64,000 bases of DNA, taken from positions 13,401,013 to 13,465,012 of the forward strand of contig JARWKL010000007.1 of the NCBI GenBank assembly GCA_029961685.1. Direction: 5' to 3'. Position numbers and translations under genes: made by a program. Origin of the DNA: Aristolochia californica (Eukaryota; Streptophyta; Magnoliopsida; Piperales; Aristolochiaceae). Shown here piece after piece: positions 38,382 through 51,883 of this stretch. Position 1 is the stretch's first letter. Each line of letters begins with the position of its first letter. A model generated the notes under the pieces. The model searched no databases, had not been told where the DNA came from, and saw nothing but the letters and a program-made list of their open reading frames with translations.

Positions 38382-40407
38382 CAAATGAACACAAAAGTTT
38401 TGTTATCCAAGTTTGGGAAATTCCACTAGTCCAAAACTAATATCTTGGAATTTTACATGAAGCAGATTTTTTCTACACATGTCTTAAAAATGGGTATGCA
38501 TGCCAGAAACATGTTAAAGATTCAAATGACCTATGGATCCAAAGCTTTTAAAGAGAATAACAAACGCTCATTAAATTCTCAAGTGAACTTGCGGTGGGAT
38601 ATTTGCCCGAGTCAAACATGTCAATATTTTGCCCATTTGCAAAAAGCTGACATAACTAATCATAGATGATTGTAATGTGATTTATCATGCGTAACGGGCT
38701 ATATTTTTGTACGAAATGACTTATGGATTGCAATTCAACACTCGGTTAAAAAATCCTCCGCAACCCGTTTTTCCCGACGATTGCAAAACCTGAGATATAA
38801 AAACGAAAAGGTGCTTACAATCCCTAAAAATTACAGACACTGTTTGGAATTATCTCTCCCTACAATTGTGCATTGTGCTTTTCCATTTTAGATGTACACT
38901 TTTTTCTTAAATCAGAACTTTGAGTTTTCGCTCCCCCTTCATCCCGTAAACAAAAAAGGCAAAAAAGATCACAACAAAATAAATATTTTTTAGTTGATGT
39001 GTGGAAAATATTTAAAATAACAACTAATGTAAATAAAAAATATCTATTCACACACCACAAATGAACACAAAAGTTTTGTTATCCAAGTTTGGGAAACTCC
39101 ATTAGTCCAACCCTATTAAGCTTGGAATTTTACATGAAGGAGATTTTTTCTACACATGTTTTAAAAATGGATATGCATGCTTGAAACATGTTAAAGATTC
39201 AAATGACTTATGGATCCAAAGCTTTTAACGAGAATAACAAACGCTCATTAAATTCTCAAGTGAACGTGCGGTGGGATATTTACCCCAGTCTAACAAGTCA
39301 TAATTTTGCCCATTTTCAAAAATGTGATCTAACAATCATTGATGATTGTAAAGTGATTTATCATGCGTAACGGGCTATATTTTTGTATGAAATGACTTAT
39401 GGATTGCAATTCAACACTCAGTTAAAAATCCTCTGCCACCAGTTTTTCCCGACGATTGCAAAAACTGAGATATAAAAACTAAAAAGAGCTTACAATCCCT
39501 AAAAATTACAGACACTCTTTGGAATTATCTCTCCCTACAATTGTGCATTGTGCTTTTCCATTTTAGATGTACACTTTTTTCTTAAATCAAAACTTTTACT
39601 TTTCGCTCTCCCTTCATCCCGAAAACAAACAGGGCAAAAAAGCTTACAAAAAAACGAAAATTTTATAGTTGATGTACGGAAAAAATTTAAAACAATAACA
39701 GATATAAATAATGAAAATTTATTCGCCCAACACAAATGAACACAAAAGATTTGTTATCCAATTTTGGGAAATTCCACTAGTTTAACCCTAATAGCTTGGA
39801 ATTTTGCAAGAGAGAGATTTCATCCACACATGTTTTTAAAATGGATATGCATGTTTGAAACATGTTAAAGATGCAAATGAGCTATGGATGCAAAGCTTTT
39901 AAAGAGAATAACAAACGCTCATTAAATTCTCAAGTGAACTTGCGGTGGGATATTTGCCCGAGTCAAACATGTCAATATTTTGCCCATTTGCAAAAAGCTG
40001 ACATAATCATCATAGATGATTGTAATGTGATTTATCATGCGTAACGGGCTATATTTTTGTACGAAATGACTTATGGATTGCAATTCAACACTCTGTTAAA
40101 AAATCCTCCGCAACCCATTTTTCCCGACGATTGCAAAACCTGAGATATAAAAACGAAAAGGTGCTTACAATCCCTAAAAATTACAGACACTCTTTGGAAT
40201 TATCTCTCTCTACACATGTGCATTGTGCGTTTCCGTTTCAGATGTACACATTTTTCTTAAATCAAAACTTCGAGTTTTTCGCTCTCCCTTCATCCCGTAA
40301 ACAAAAAAGGCAAATAGATCACAGCAAACTGAAAATTTCATAGTTGATGTGCGGAAAAAGTTTAAAACAATAAAAAAAGTAAATGAAGAAAATTTATTCA
40401 CACACCA
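38382..40407 (+). repeat. HOR copy H19, 2,026 bp
   Basis: Monomers a 38382-39057, b 39058-39732, c 39733-40407. H18-family markers (AAATAAATATTTTT, GGGAAACTCC, TACCCCAGTC), but full-length b with AACAGGGCAAAAAAGC; TACTTTTCGC form in b. Confidence 0.95.
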
Positions 40408-42431
40408 CAAATGAACACAAAAGTTTTGTTATCCAAGTTTGGGAAATTCCACTAGTCCAAAACTAATATCTTGGAATTTTACATGAAGCAGATTTTTTCT
40501 ACACATGTCTTAAAAATGGGTATGCATGCCAGAAACATGTTAAAGATTCAAATGACCTATGGATCCAAAGCTTTTAAAGAGAATAACAAACGCTCATTAA
40601 ATTCTCAAGTGAACTTGCGGTGGGATATTTGCCCGAGTCAAACATGTCAATATTTTGCCCATTTGCAAAAAGCTGACATAACTAATCATAGATGATTGTA
40701 ATGTGATTTATCATGCGTAACGGGCTATATTTTTGTACGAAATGACTTATGGATTGCAATTCAACACTCGGTTAAAAAATCCTCCGCAACCCGTTTTTCT
40801 CGACGATTGCAAAACCTGAGATATAAAAACGAAAAGGTGCTTACAATCCCTAAAAATTACAGACACTGTTTGGAATTATCTCTCCCTACAATTGTGCATT
40901 GTGCTTTTCCATTTTAGATGTACACTTTTTTCTTAAATCAGAACTTTGAGTTTTCGCTCCCCCTTCATCCCGTAAACAAAAAAGGCAAAAAAGATCACAA
41001 CAAAATAAATATTTTTTAGTTGATGTGTGGAAAATATTTAAAATAACAACTAATGTAAATAAAAAATATCTATTCACACACCACAAATGAACACAAAAGT
41101 TTTGTTATCCAAGTTTGGGAAACTCCATTAGTCCAACCCTATTAAGCTTGGAATTTTACATGAAGGAGATTTTTTCTACACATGTTTTAAAAATGGATAT
41201 GCATGCTTGAAACATGTTAAAGATTCAAATGACTTATGGATCCAAAGCTTTTAACGAGAATAACAAACGCTCATTAAATTCTCAAGTGAACGTGCGGTGG
41301 GATATTTACCCCAGTCTAACAAGTCATAATTTTGCCCATTTTCAAAAATGTGATCTAACAATCATTGATGATTGTAAAGTGATTTATCATGCGTAACGGG
41401 CTATATTTTTGTATGAAATGACTTATGGATTGCAATTCAACACTCAGTTAAAAATCCTCTGCCACCAGTTTTTCCCGACGATTGCAAAAACTGAGATATA
41501 AAAACTAAAAAGAGCTTACAATCCCTAAAAATTACAGACACTCTTTGGAATTATCTCTCCCTACAATTGTGCATTGTGCTTTTCCATTTTAGATGTACAC
41601 TTTTTTCTTAAATCAAAACTTTTACTTTTCGCTCTCCCTTCATCCCGAAAACAAACAAGGCAAAAAGCTTACAAAAAACGAAAATTTTATAGTTGATGTA
41701 CGGAAAAAATTTAAAACAATAACAGATATAAATAATGAAAATTTATTCGCCCAACACAAATGAACACAAAAGATTTGTTATCCAATTTTGGGAAATTCCA
41801 CTAGTTTAACCCTAATAGCTTGGAATTTTGCAAGAGAGAGATTTCATCCACACATGTTTTTAAAATGGATATGCATGTTTGAAACATGTTAAAGATGCAA
41901 ATGAGCTATGGATGCAAAGCTTTTAAAGAGAATAACAAACGCTCATTAAATTCTCAAGTGAACTTGCGGTGGGATATTTGCCCGAGTCAAACATGTCAAT
42001 ATTTTGCCCATTTGCAAAAAGCTGACATAATCATCATAGATGATTGTAATGTGATTTATCATGCGTAACGGGCTATATTTTTGTACGAAATGACTTATGG
42101 ATTGCAATTCAACACTCTGTTAAAAAATCCTCCGCAACCCATTTTTCCCGACGATTGCAAAACCTGAGATATAAAAACGAAAAGGTGCTTACAATCCCTA
42201 AAAATTACAGACACTCTTTGGAATTATCTCTCTCTACACATGTGCATTGTGCGTTTCCGTTTCAGATGTACACATTTTTCTTAAATCAAAACTTCGAGTT
42301 TTTCGCTCTCCCTTCATCCCGTAAACAAAAAAGGCAAATAGATCACAGCAAACTGAAAATTTCATAGTTGATGTGCGGAAAAAGTTTAAAACAATAAAAA
42401 AAGTAAATGAAGAAAATTTATTCACACACCA
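40408..42431 (+). repeat. HOR copy H20, 2,024 bp
   Basis: Monomers a 40408-41083, b 41084-41756 (673 bp), c 41757-42431. Same b length variant as H18, with the family markers. Private GTTTTTCTCGACG in a. Confidence 0.95.
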
Positions 42432-43782
42432 CAAATGAACACAAAAGTTTTGTTATCCAAGTTTGGGAAATTCCACTAGTCCAAAACTAATATCTTGGAA
42501 TTTTACATGAAGCAGATTTTTTCTACACATGTCTTAAAAATGGGTATGCATGCCAGAAACATGTTAAAGATTCAAATGACCTATGGATCCAAAGCTTTTA
42601 AAGAGAATAACAAACGCTCATTAAATTCTCAAGTGAACTTGCGGTGGGATATTTGCCCGAGTCAAACATGTCAATATTTTGCCCATTTGCAAAAAGCTGA
42701 CATAACTAATCATAGATGATTGTAATGTGATTTATCATGCGTAACGGGCTATATTTTTGTACGAAATGACTTATGGATTGCAATTCAACACTCGGTTAAA
42801 AAATCCTCCGCAACCCGTTTTTCCCGACGATTGCAAAACCTGAGATATAAAAACGAAAAGGTGCTTACAATCCCTAAAAATTACAGACACTGTTTGGAAT
42901 TATCTCTCCCTACAATTGTGCATTGTGCTTTTCCATTTTAGATGTACACTTTTTTCTTAAATCAGAACTTTGAGTTTTCGCTCCCCCTTCATCCCGTAAA
43001 CAAAAAAGGCAAAAAAGATCACAACAAAATAAAAATTTTTTAGTTGATGTGTGGAAAATATTTAAAATAACAACTAATGTAAATAAAAAATATCTATTCA
43101 CACACCACAAATGAACACAAAAGTTTTGTTATCCAAGTTTGGGAAACTCCATTAGTCCAACCCTATTAAGCTTGGAATTTTACATGAAGGAGATTTTTTC
43201 TACACATGTTTTAAAAATGGATATGCATGCTTGAAACATGTTAAAGATTCAAATGACTTATGGATCCAAAGCTTTTAACGAGAATAACAAACGCTCATTA
43301 AATTCTCAAGTGAACGTGCGGTGGGATATTTACCCCAGTCTAACAAGTCATAATTTTGCCCATTTTCAAAAATGTGATCTAACAATCATTGATGATTGTA
43401 AAGTGATTTATCATGCGTAACGGGCTATATTTTTGTATGAAATGACTTATGGATTGCAATTCAACACTCAGTTAAAAATCCTCTGCCACCAGTTTTTCCC
43501 GACGATTGCAAAAACTGAGATATAAAAACTAAAAAGAGCTTACAATCCCTAAAAATTACAGACACTCTTTGGAATTATCTCTCCCTACAATTGTGCATTG
43601 TGCTTTTCCATTTTAGATGTACACTTTTTTCTTAAATCAAAACTTTTACTTTTCGCTCTCCCTTCATCCCGAAAACAAACAGGGCAAAAAAGCTTACAAA
43701 AAAACGAAAATTTTATAGTTGATGTACGGAAAAAATTTAAAACAATAACAGATATAAATAATGAAAATTTATTCGCCCAACA
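42432..43782 (+). repeat. HOR copy H21, first two monomers (a, b)
   Basis: Monomers a 42432-43107 and b 43108-43782. Keeps GGGAAACTCC and TACCCCAGTC in b but has reverted to AAATAAAAATTTT in a. It is followed by a c/a hybrid instead of a normal c. Confidence 0.94.
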
Positions 43783-44457
43783 CAAATGAACACAAAAGAT
43801 TTGTTATCCAATTTTGGGAAATTCCACTAGTTTAACCCTAATAGCTTGGAATTTTGCAAGAGAGAGATTTCATCCACACATGTTTTTAAAATGGATATGC
43901 ATGTTTGAAACATGTTAAAGATGCAAATGAGCTATGGATGCAAAGCTTTTAAAGAGAATAACAAACGCTCATTAAATTCTCAAGTGAACTTGCGGTGGGA
44001 TATTTGCCCGAGTCAAGCATGTCAATATTTTGCCCATTTGCAAAAAGCTGACATAATCATCATAGATGATTGTAAAGTGATTTATCATGCGTAACGGGCT
44101 ATATTTTTATACGAAATGACTTATGGATTGCAATTCAACACTCGGTTAAAAAATCCTCCGCAACCCGTTTTTCCCGACGATTGCAAAACCTGAGATATAA
44201 AAACGAAAAGGTGCTTACAATCCCTAAAAATTACAGACACTGTTTGGAATTATCTCTCCCTACAATTGTGCATTGTGCTTTTCCATTTTAGATGTACACT
44301 TTTTTCTTAAATCAGAACTTTGAGTTTTCGCTCCCCCTTCATCCCGTAAACAAAAAAGGCAAAAAAGATCACAACAAAATAAAAATTTTTTAGTTGATGT
44401 GTGGAAAATATTTAAAATAACAACTAATGTAAATAAAAAATATCTATTCACACACCA
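43783..44457 (+). repeat. c/a hybrid monomer (HOR register break)
   Basis: A 675-bp monomer that is type c up to ACATAATCATCATAG (through about 44065) and type a from ACTCGGTT (44144) onward, including CGCAACCCG, AAATCAGAAC and CTCCCCC. The switch lies between these markers, which is the conserved core itself. The result replaces one c plus one a by a single monomer-length chimera, so this stretch reads a-b-[c/a]-b-c: one monomer fewer than two trimers. Private changes: AGTCAAGCATG at 44018, a b-like GTAAAGTG (A at 44076), and TTTTTATACG (A at 44109). Unequal crossover or a deletion between c and the next a explains it. Confidence 0.9.
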
Positions 44458-45807
44458 CAAGTGAACACAAAAGTTTTGTTATCCAAGTTTGGGAAATTCC
44501 ATTAGTCCAACCCTATTAAGCTTGGAATTTTACATGAAGGAGATTTTTTCTACACATGTTTTAAAAATGGATATGCATGCTTGAAACATGTTAAAGATTC
44601 AAATGACTTATGGATCCAAAGCTTTTAACGAGAATAACAAACGCTCATTAAATTCTCAAGTGAACGTGCGGTGGGATATTTACCCGAGTCTGACAAGTCA
44701 TAATTTTGCCCATTTTCAAAAATGTGATCTAACAATCATTGATGATTGTAAAGTGATTTATCATGCGTAACGGGCTATATTTTTGTATGAAATGACTTAT
44801 GGATTGCAATTCAACACTCAGTTAAAAATCCTCTGCCACCAGTTTTTCCCGACGATTGCAAAAACTGAGATATAAAAACTAAAAAGAGCTTACAATCCCT
44901 AAAAATTACAGACACTCTTTGGAATTACCTCTCCCTACAAATTGTGCATTGTGCTTTTCCATTTTAGATGTACACTTTTTTCTTAAATCAAAAGTTTTAC
45001 TTTTCGCTCTCCCTTCATCCCGAAAACAAACAAGGCAAAAAGCTTACAAAAAAACGAAAATTTTATAGTTGATGTACGGAAAAAATTTAAAACAATAACA
45101 GATATAAATAATGAAAATTTATTCGCCCAACACAAATGAACACAAAAGATTTGTTATCCAATTTTGGGAAATTCCACTAGTTTAACCCTAATAGCTTGGA
45201 ATTTTGCAAGAGAGAGATTTCATCCACACATGTTTTTAAAATGGATATGCATGTTTGAAACATGTTAATGATGCAAATGAGCTATGGATGCAAAGCTTTT
45301 AAAGAGAATAACAAACGCTCATTAAATTCTCAAGTGAACTTGCGGTGGGATATTTGCCCGAGTCAAACATGTCAATATTTTGCCCATTTGCAAAAAGCTG
45401 ACATAATCATCATAGATGATTGTAATGTGATTTATCATGCGTAACGGGCTATATTTTTGTACGAAATGACTTATGGATTGCAATTCAACACTCTGTTAAA
45501 AAATCCTCCGCAACCCATTTTTCCCGACGATTGCAAAACCTGAGATATAAAAACGAAAAGGTGCTTACAATCCCTAAAAATTACAGACACTCTTTGGAAT
45601 TATCTCTCTCTACACATGTGCATTGTGCGTTTCCGTTTCAGATGTACACATTTTTCTTAAATCAAAACTTCGAGTTTTTCGCTCTCCCTTCATCCCGTAA
45701 ACAAAAAAGGCAAATAGATCACAGCAAACTGAAAATTTCATAGTTGATGTGCGGAAAAAGTTTAAACCAATAAAAAAAGTAAATGAAGAAAATTTATTCA
45801 CACACCA
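44458..45807 (+). repeat. Dimeric HOR remnant (b, c) after the hybrid
   Basis: Monomers b 44458-45132 and c 45133-45807, completing a two-monomer unit with the hybrid in front. The start reads CAAGTGAAC. Monomer b has GAGTCTGACAAG, CTACAAATTGTGC (+1 A) and AACAAGGCAAAAAGC (shorter A-run). Monomer c has ATGTTAATGATGC and private TTTAAACCAAT. Confidence 0.92.
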
Positions 45808-47833
45808 CAAATGAACACAAAAGTTTTGTTATCCAAGTTTGGGAAATTCCACTAGTCCAAAACTAATATCTTGGAATTTTACATGAAGCAGATTTTTTCT
45901 ACACATGTCTTAAAAATGGGTATGCATGCCAGAAACATGTTAAAGATTCAAATGACCTATGGATCCAAAGCTTTTAAAGAGAATAACAAACGCTCATTAA
46001 ATTCTCAAGTGAACTTGCGGTGGGATATATGCCCGAGTCAAACATGTCAATATTTTGCCCATTTGCAAAAAGCTGACATAACTAATCATAGATGATTGTA
46101 ATGTGATTTATCATGCGTAACGGGCTATATTTTTGTACGAAATGACTTATGGATTGCAATTCAACACTCGGTTAACAAATCCTCCGCAACCCGTTTTTCC
46201 CGACGATTGCGAAACCTGAGATATAAAAACGAAAAGGTGCTTACAATCCCTAAAAATTACAGACACTGTTTGGAATTATCTCTCCCTACAATTGTGCATT
46301 GTGCTTTTCCATTTTAGATGTACACTTTTTTCTTAAATCAGAACTTTGAGTTTTCGCTCCCCCTTCATCCCGTAAACAAAAAAGGCAAAAAAGATCACAA
46401 CAAAATAAAAAATTTTTAGTTGATGTGTGGAAAATATTTAAGATAACAACTAATGTAAATAAAAAATATCTATTCACACACCACAAGTGAACACAAAAGT
46501 TTTGTTATCCAAGTTTGGGAAATTCCATTAGTCCAACCCTATTAAGCTTGGAATTTTACATGAAGGAGATTTTTTCTACACATGTTTTAAAAATGGATAT
46601 GCATGCTTGAAACATGTTAAAGATTCAAATGACTTATGGATCCAAAGCTTTTAACGAGAATAACAAACGCTCATTAACTTCTCAAGTGAACGTGCGGTGG
46701 GATATTTACCCGAGTCTGACAAGTCATAATTTTGCCCATTTTCAAAAATGTGATCTAACAATCATTGATGATTGTAAAGTGATTTATCATGCGTAACGGG
46801 CTATATTTTTGTATGAAATGACTTATGGATTGCAATTCAACACTCAGTTAAAAATCCTCTGCCACCAGTTTTTCCCGACGATTGCAAAAACTGAGATATA
46901 AAAACTAAAAAGAGCTTACAATCCCTAAAAATTACAGATACACTTTGGAATTATCTCTCCCTACAAATTGTGCATTGTGCTTTTCCATTTTAGATGTACA
47001 CTTTTTTCTTAAATCAAAACTTTTACTCTTCGCTCTCCCTTCATCCCGAAAACAAACAAGGCAAAAAGCTTACAAAAAAACGAAAATTTTATAGTTGATG
47101 TACGGAAAAAATTTAAAACAATAACAGATATAAATAATGAAAATTTATTCGCCCAACACAAATGAACACAAAAGATTTGTTATCCAATTTTGGGAAATTC
47201 CACTAGTTTAACCCTACTAGCTTGGAATTTTGCAAGAGAGAGATTTCATCCACACATGTTTTTAAAATGGATATGCATGTTTGAAACATGTTAATGATGC
47301 AAATGAGCTATGGATGCAAAGCTTTTAAAGAGAATAACAAACGCTCATTAAATTTTCAAGTGAACTTGCGGTGGGATATTTGCCCGAGTCAAACATGTCA
47401 ATATTTTGCCCATTTGCAAAAAGCTGACATAATCATCATAGATGATTGTAATGTGATTTATCATGCGTAACGGGCTATATTTTTGTACGAAATGACTTAT
47501 GGATTGCAATTCAACACTCTGTTAAAAAATCCTCCGCAACCCATTTTTCCCGACGATTGCAAAACCTGAGATATAAAAACGAAAAGGTGCTTACAATCCC
47601 TAAAAATTACAGACACTCTTTGGAATTATCTCTCTCTACACATGTGCATTGTGGGTTTCCGTTTCAGATGTACACATTTTTCTTAAATCAAAACTTCGAG
47701 TTTTTCGCTCTCCCTTCATCCCGTAAACAAAAAAGGCAAATAGATCACAGCAAACTGAAAATTTCATAGTTGATGTGCGGAAAAAGTTTAAAACAATAAA
47801 AAAAGTAAATGAAGAAAATTTATTCACACACCA
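45808..47833 (+). repeat. HOR copy H22, 2,026 bp
   Basis: Monomers a 45808-46483, b 46484-47158, c 47159-47833. Variants shared with H24 but missing from H23: AAAAAATTTTTAG with TTAAGATAAC in a, CAAGTGAAC at the start of b, GAGTCTGAC in b, TTAATGATGC and GTGGGTTTCC in c. Private: GATATATGCCC, GTTAACAAATCC and TTGCGAAACC in a, TTAACTTCTC and CAGATACACTTT in b, CCCTACTAGC and AATTTTCAAG in c. One of the most diverged copies. Confidence 0.95.
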
Positions 47834-49859
47834 CAAATGAACACAAAAGTTTTGTTATCCAAGTTTGGGAAATTCCACTAGTCCAAAACTAATATCTTGG
47901 AATTTTACATGAAGCAGATTTTTTCTACACATGTCTTAAAAATGGGTATGCATGCCAGAAACATGTTAAAGATTCAAATGACCTATGGATCCAAAGCTTT
48001 TAAAGAGAATAACAAACGCTCATTAAATTCTCAAGTGAACTTGCGGTGGGATATTTGCCCGAGTCAAACATGTCAATATTTTGCCCATTTGCAAAAAGCT
48101 GACATAACTAATCATAGATGATTGTAATGTGATTTATCATGCGTAACGGGCTATATTTTTGTACGAAATGACTTATGGATTGCAATTCAACACTCGGTTA
48201 AAAAATCCTCTGCAACCCGTTTTTCCCGACGATTGCAAAACCTGAGATATAAAAACGAAAAGGTGCTTACAATCCCTAAAAATTACAGACACTGTTTGGA
48301 ATTATCTCTCCCTACAATTGTGCATTGTGCTTTTCCATTTTAGATGTACACTTTTTTCTTAAATCAGAACTTTGAGTTTTCGCTCCCCCTTCATCCCGTA
48401 AACAAAAAAGGCAAAAAAGATCACAACAAAATAAAAATTTTTTAGTTGATGTGTGGAAAATATTTAAAATAACAACTAATGTAAATAAAAAATATCTATT
48501 CATACACCACAAATGAACACAAAAGTTTTGTTATCCAAGTTTGGGAAATTCCATTAGTCCAACCCTATTAAGCTTGGAATTTTACATGAAGGAGATTTTT
48601 TCTACACATGTTTTAAAAATGGATATGCTTGCTTGAAACATGTTAAAGATTCAAATGACTTATGGATCCAAAGCTTTTAACGAGAATAACAAACGCTCAT
48701 TAAATTCTCAAGTGAACGTGCGGTGGGATATTTACCCGAGTCTAACAAGTCATAATTTTGCCCATTTTCAAAAATGTGATCTAACAATCATTGATGATTG
48801 TAAAGTGATTTATCATGCGTAACGGGCTATATTTTTGTATGAAATGACTTATGGATTGCAATTCAACACTCAGTTAAAAATCCTCTGCCACCAGTTTTTC
48901 CCGACGATTGCAAAAACTGAGATATAAAAACTAAAAAGAGCTTACAATCCCTAAAAATTACAGACACACTTTGGAATTATCTCTCCCTACAAATTGTGCA
49001 TTGTGCTTTTCCATTTTAGATGTACACTTTTTTCTTAAATCAAAACTTTTACTCTTCGCTCTCCCTTCATCCCGAAAACAAACAAGGCAAAAAGCTTACA
49101 AAAAAACGAAAATTTTATAGTTGATGTACGGAAAAAATTTAAAACAATAACAGATATAAATAATGAAAATTTATTCGCCCAACACAAATGAACACAAAAG
49201 ATTTGTTATCCAATTTTGGGAAATTCCACTAGTTTAACCCTAATAGCTTGGAATTTTGCAAGAGAGAGATTTCATCCACACATGTTTTTAAAATGGATAT
49301 GCATGTTTGAAACATGTTAAAGATGCAAATGAGCTATGGATGCAAAGCTTTTAAAGAGAATAACAAACGCTCATTAAATTCTCAAGTGAACTTGCGGTGG
49401 GATATTTGCCCGAGTCAAACATGTCAATATTTTGCCCATTTGCAAAAAGCTGACATAATCATCATAGATGATTGTAATGTGATTTATCATGCGTAACGGG
49501 CTATATTTTTGTACGAAATGACTTATGGATTGCAATTCAACACTCTGTTAAAAAATCCTCCGCAACCCATTTTTCCCGACGATTGCAAAACCTGAGATAT
49601 AAAAACGAAAAGGTGCTTACAATCCCTAAAAATTACAGACACTCTTTGGAATTATCTCTCTCTACACATGTGCATTGTGCGTTTCCGTTTCAGATGTACA
49701 CATTTTTCTTAAATCAAAACTTCGAGTTTTTCGCTCTCCCTTCATCCCGTAAACAAAAAAGGCAAATAGATCACAGCAAACTGAAAATTTCATAGTTGAT
49801 GTGCGGAAAAAGTTTAAAACAATAAAAAAAGTAAATGAAGAAAATTTATTCACACACCA
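47834..49859 (+). repeat. HOR copy H23, 2,026 bp
   Basis: Monomers a 47834-48509, b 48510-49184, c 49185-49859. Lacks the H22/H24 variants (has TTAAAGATGC, GTGCGTTTCC, GAGTCTAAC, CAAATGAAC). Private ATCCTCTGCAACC and TTCATACACC in a, GATATGCTTGCTTG in b. Confidence 0.95.
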
Positions 49860-51883
49860 CAAATGAACACAAAAGTTTTGTTATCCAAGTTTGGGAAATT
49901 CCACTAGTCCAAAACTAATATCTTGGAATTTTACATGAAGCAGATTTTTTCTACACATGTCTTAAAAATGGGTATGCATGCCAGAAACATGTTAAAGATT
50001 CAAATGACCTATGGATCCAAAGCTTTTAAAGAGAATAACAAACGCTCATTAATTCTCAAGTGAACTTGCGGTGGGATATTTGCCCGAGTCAAACATGTCA
50101 ATATTTTGCCCATTTGCAAAAAGCTGACATAACTAATCATAGATGATTGTAATGTGATTTATCATGCGTAACGGGCTATATTTTTGTACGAAATGACTTA
50201 TGGATTGCAATTCAACACTCGGTTAAAAAATCCTCCGCAACCCGTTTTTCCCGACGATTGCAAAACCTGAGATATAAAAACGAAAAGGTGCTTACAATCC
50301 CTAAAAATTACAGACACTGTTTGGAATTATCTCTCCCTACAATTGTGCATTGTGCTTTTCCATTTTAGATGTACACTTTTTTCTTAAATCAGAACTTTGA
50401 TTTTCGCTCCCCCTTCATCCCGTAAACAAAAAAGGCAAAAAAGATCACAACAAAATAAAAAATTTTTAGTTGATGTGTGGAAAATATTTAAGATAACAAC
50501 TAATGTAAATAAAAAATATCTATTCACACACCACAAGTGAACGCAAAAGTTTTGTTATCCAAGTTTGGGAAATTCCATTAGTCCAACCCTATTAAGCTTG
50601 GAATTTTACATGAAGGAGATTTTTTCTACACATGTTTTAAAAATGGATATGCATGCTTGAAACATGTTAAAGATTCAAATGACTTATGGATCCAAAGCTT
50701 TTAACGAGAATAACAAACGCTCATTAAATTCTCAAGTGAACGTGCGGTGGGATATTTACCCGAGTCTGACAAGTCATAATTTTGCCCATTTTCAAAAATG
50801 TGATCTAACAATCATTGATGATTGTAAAGTGATTTATCATGCGTAACGGGCTATATTTTTGTATGAAATGACTTATGGATTGCAATTCAACACTCAGTTA
50901 AAAATCCTCTGCCACCAGTTTTTCCCGACGATTGCAAAAACTGAGATATAAAAACTAAAAAGAGCTTACAATCCCTAAAAATTACAGACACACTTTGGAA
51001 TTATCTCTCCCTACAAATTGTGCATTGTGCTTTTCCATTTTAGATGTACACTTTTTTCTTAAATCAAAACTTTTACTCTTCGCTCTCCCTTCATCCCGAA
51101 AACAAACAAGGCAAAAAGCTTACAAAAAAACGAAAATTTTATAGTTGATGTACGGAAAAAATTTAAAACAATAACAGATATAAATAATGAAAATTTATTC
51201 GCCCAACACAAATGAACACAAAAGATTTGTTATCCAATTTTGGGAAATTCCACTAGTTTAACCCTAATAGCTTGGAATTTTGCAAGAGAGAGATTTCATC
51301 CACACATGTTTTTAAAATGGATATGCATGTTTGAAACATGTTAATGATGCAAATGAGCTATGGATGCAAAGCTTTTAAAGAGAATAACAAACGCTCATTA
51401 AATTCTCAAGTGAACTTGCGGTGGGATATTTGCCCGAGTCAAACATGTCAATATTTTGCCCATTTGCAAAAAGCTGACATAATCATCATAGATGATTGTA
51501 ATGTGATTTATCATGCGTAACGGGCTATATTTTTGTACGAAATGACTTATGGATTGCAATTCAACACTCTGTTAAAAAATCCTCCGCAACCCATTTTTCC
51601 CGACGATTGCAAAACCTGAGATATAAAAACGAAAAGGTGCTTACAATCCCTAAAAATTACAGACACTCTTTGGAATTATCTCTCTCTACACATGTGCATT
51701 GTGGGTTTCCGTTTCAGATGTACACATTTTTCTTAAATCAAAACTTCGAGTTTTTCGCTCTCCCTTCATCCCGTAAACAAAAAAGGCAAATAGATCACAG
51801 CAAACTGAAAATTTCATAGTTGATTTGCGGAAAAAGTTTAAAACAATAAAAAAAGTAAATGAAGAAAATTTATTCACACACCA
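49860..51883 (+). repeat. HOR copy H24, 2,024 bp
   Basis: Monomers a 49860-50533 (674 bp), b 50534-51208, c 51209-51883. Shares the H22 variant set. Monomer a has two private one-base deletions (CATTAATTCTC and TTTGATTTTCGC); b starts CAAGTGAACGC; c has GTTGATTTGCGG. Confidence 0.95.
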
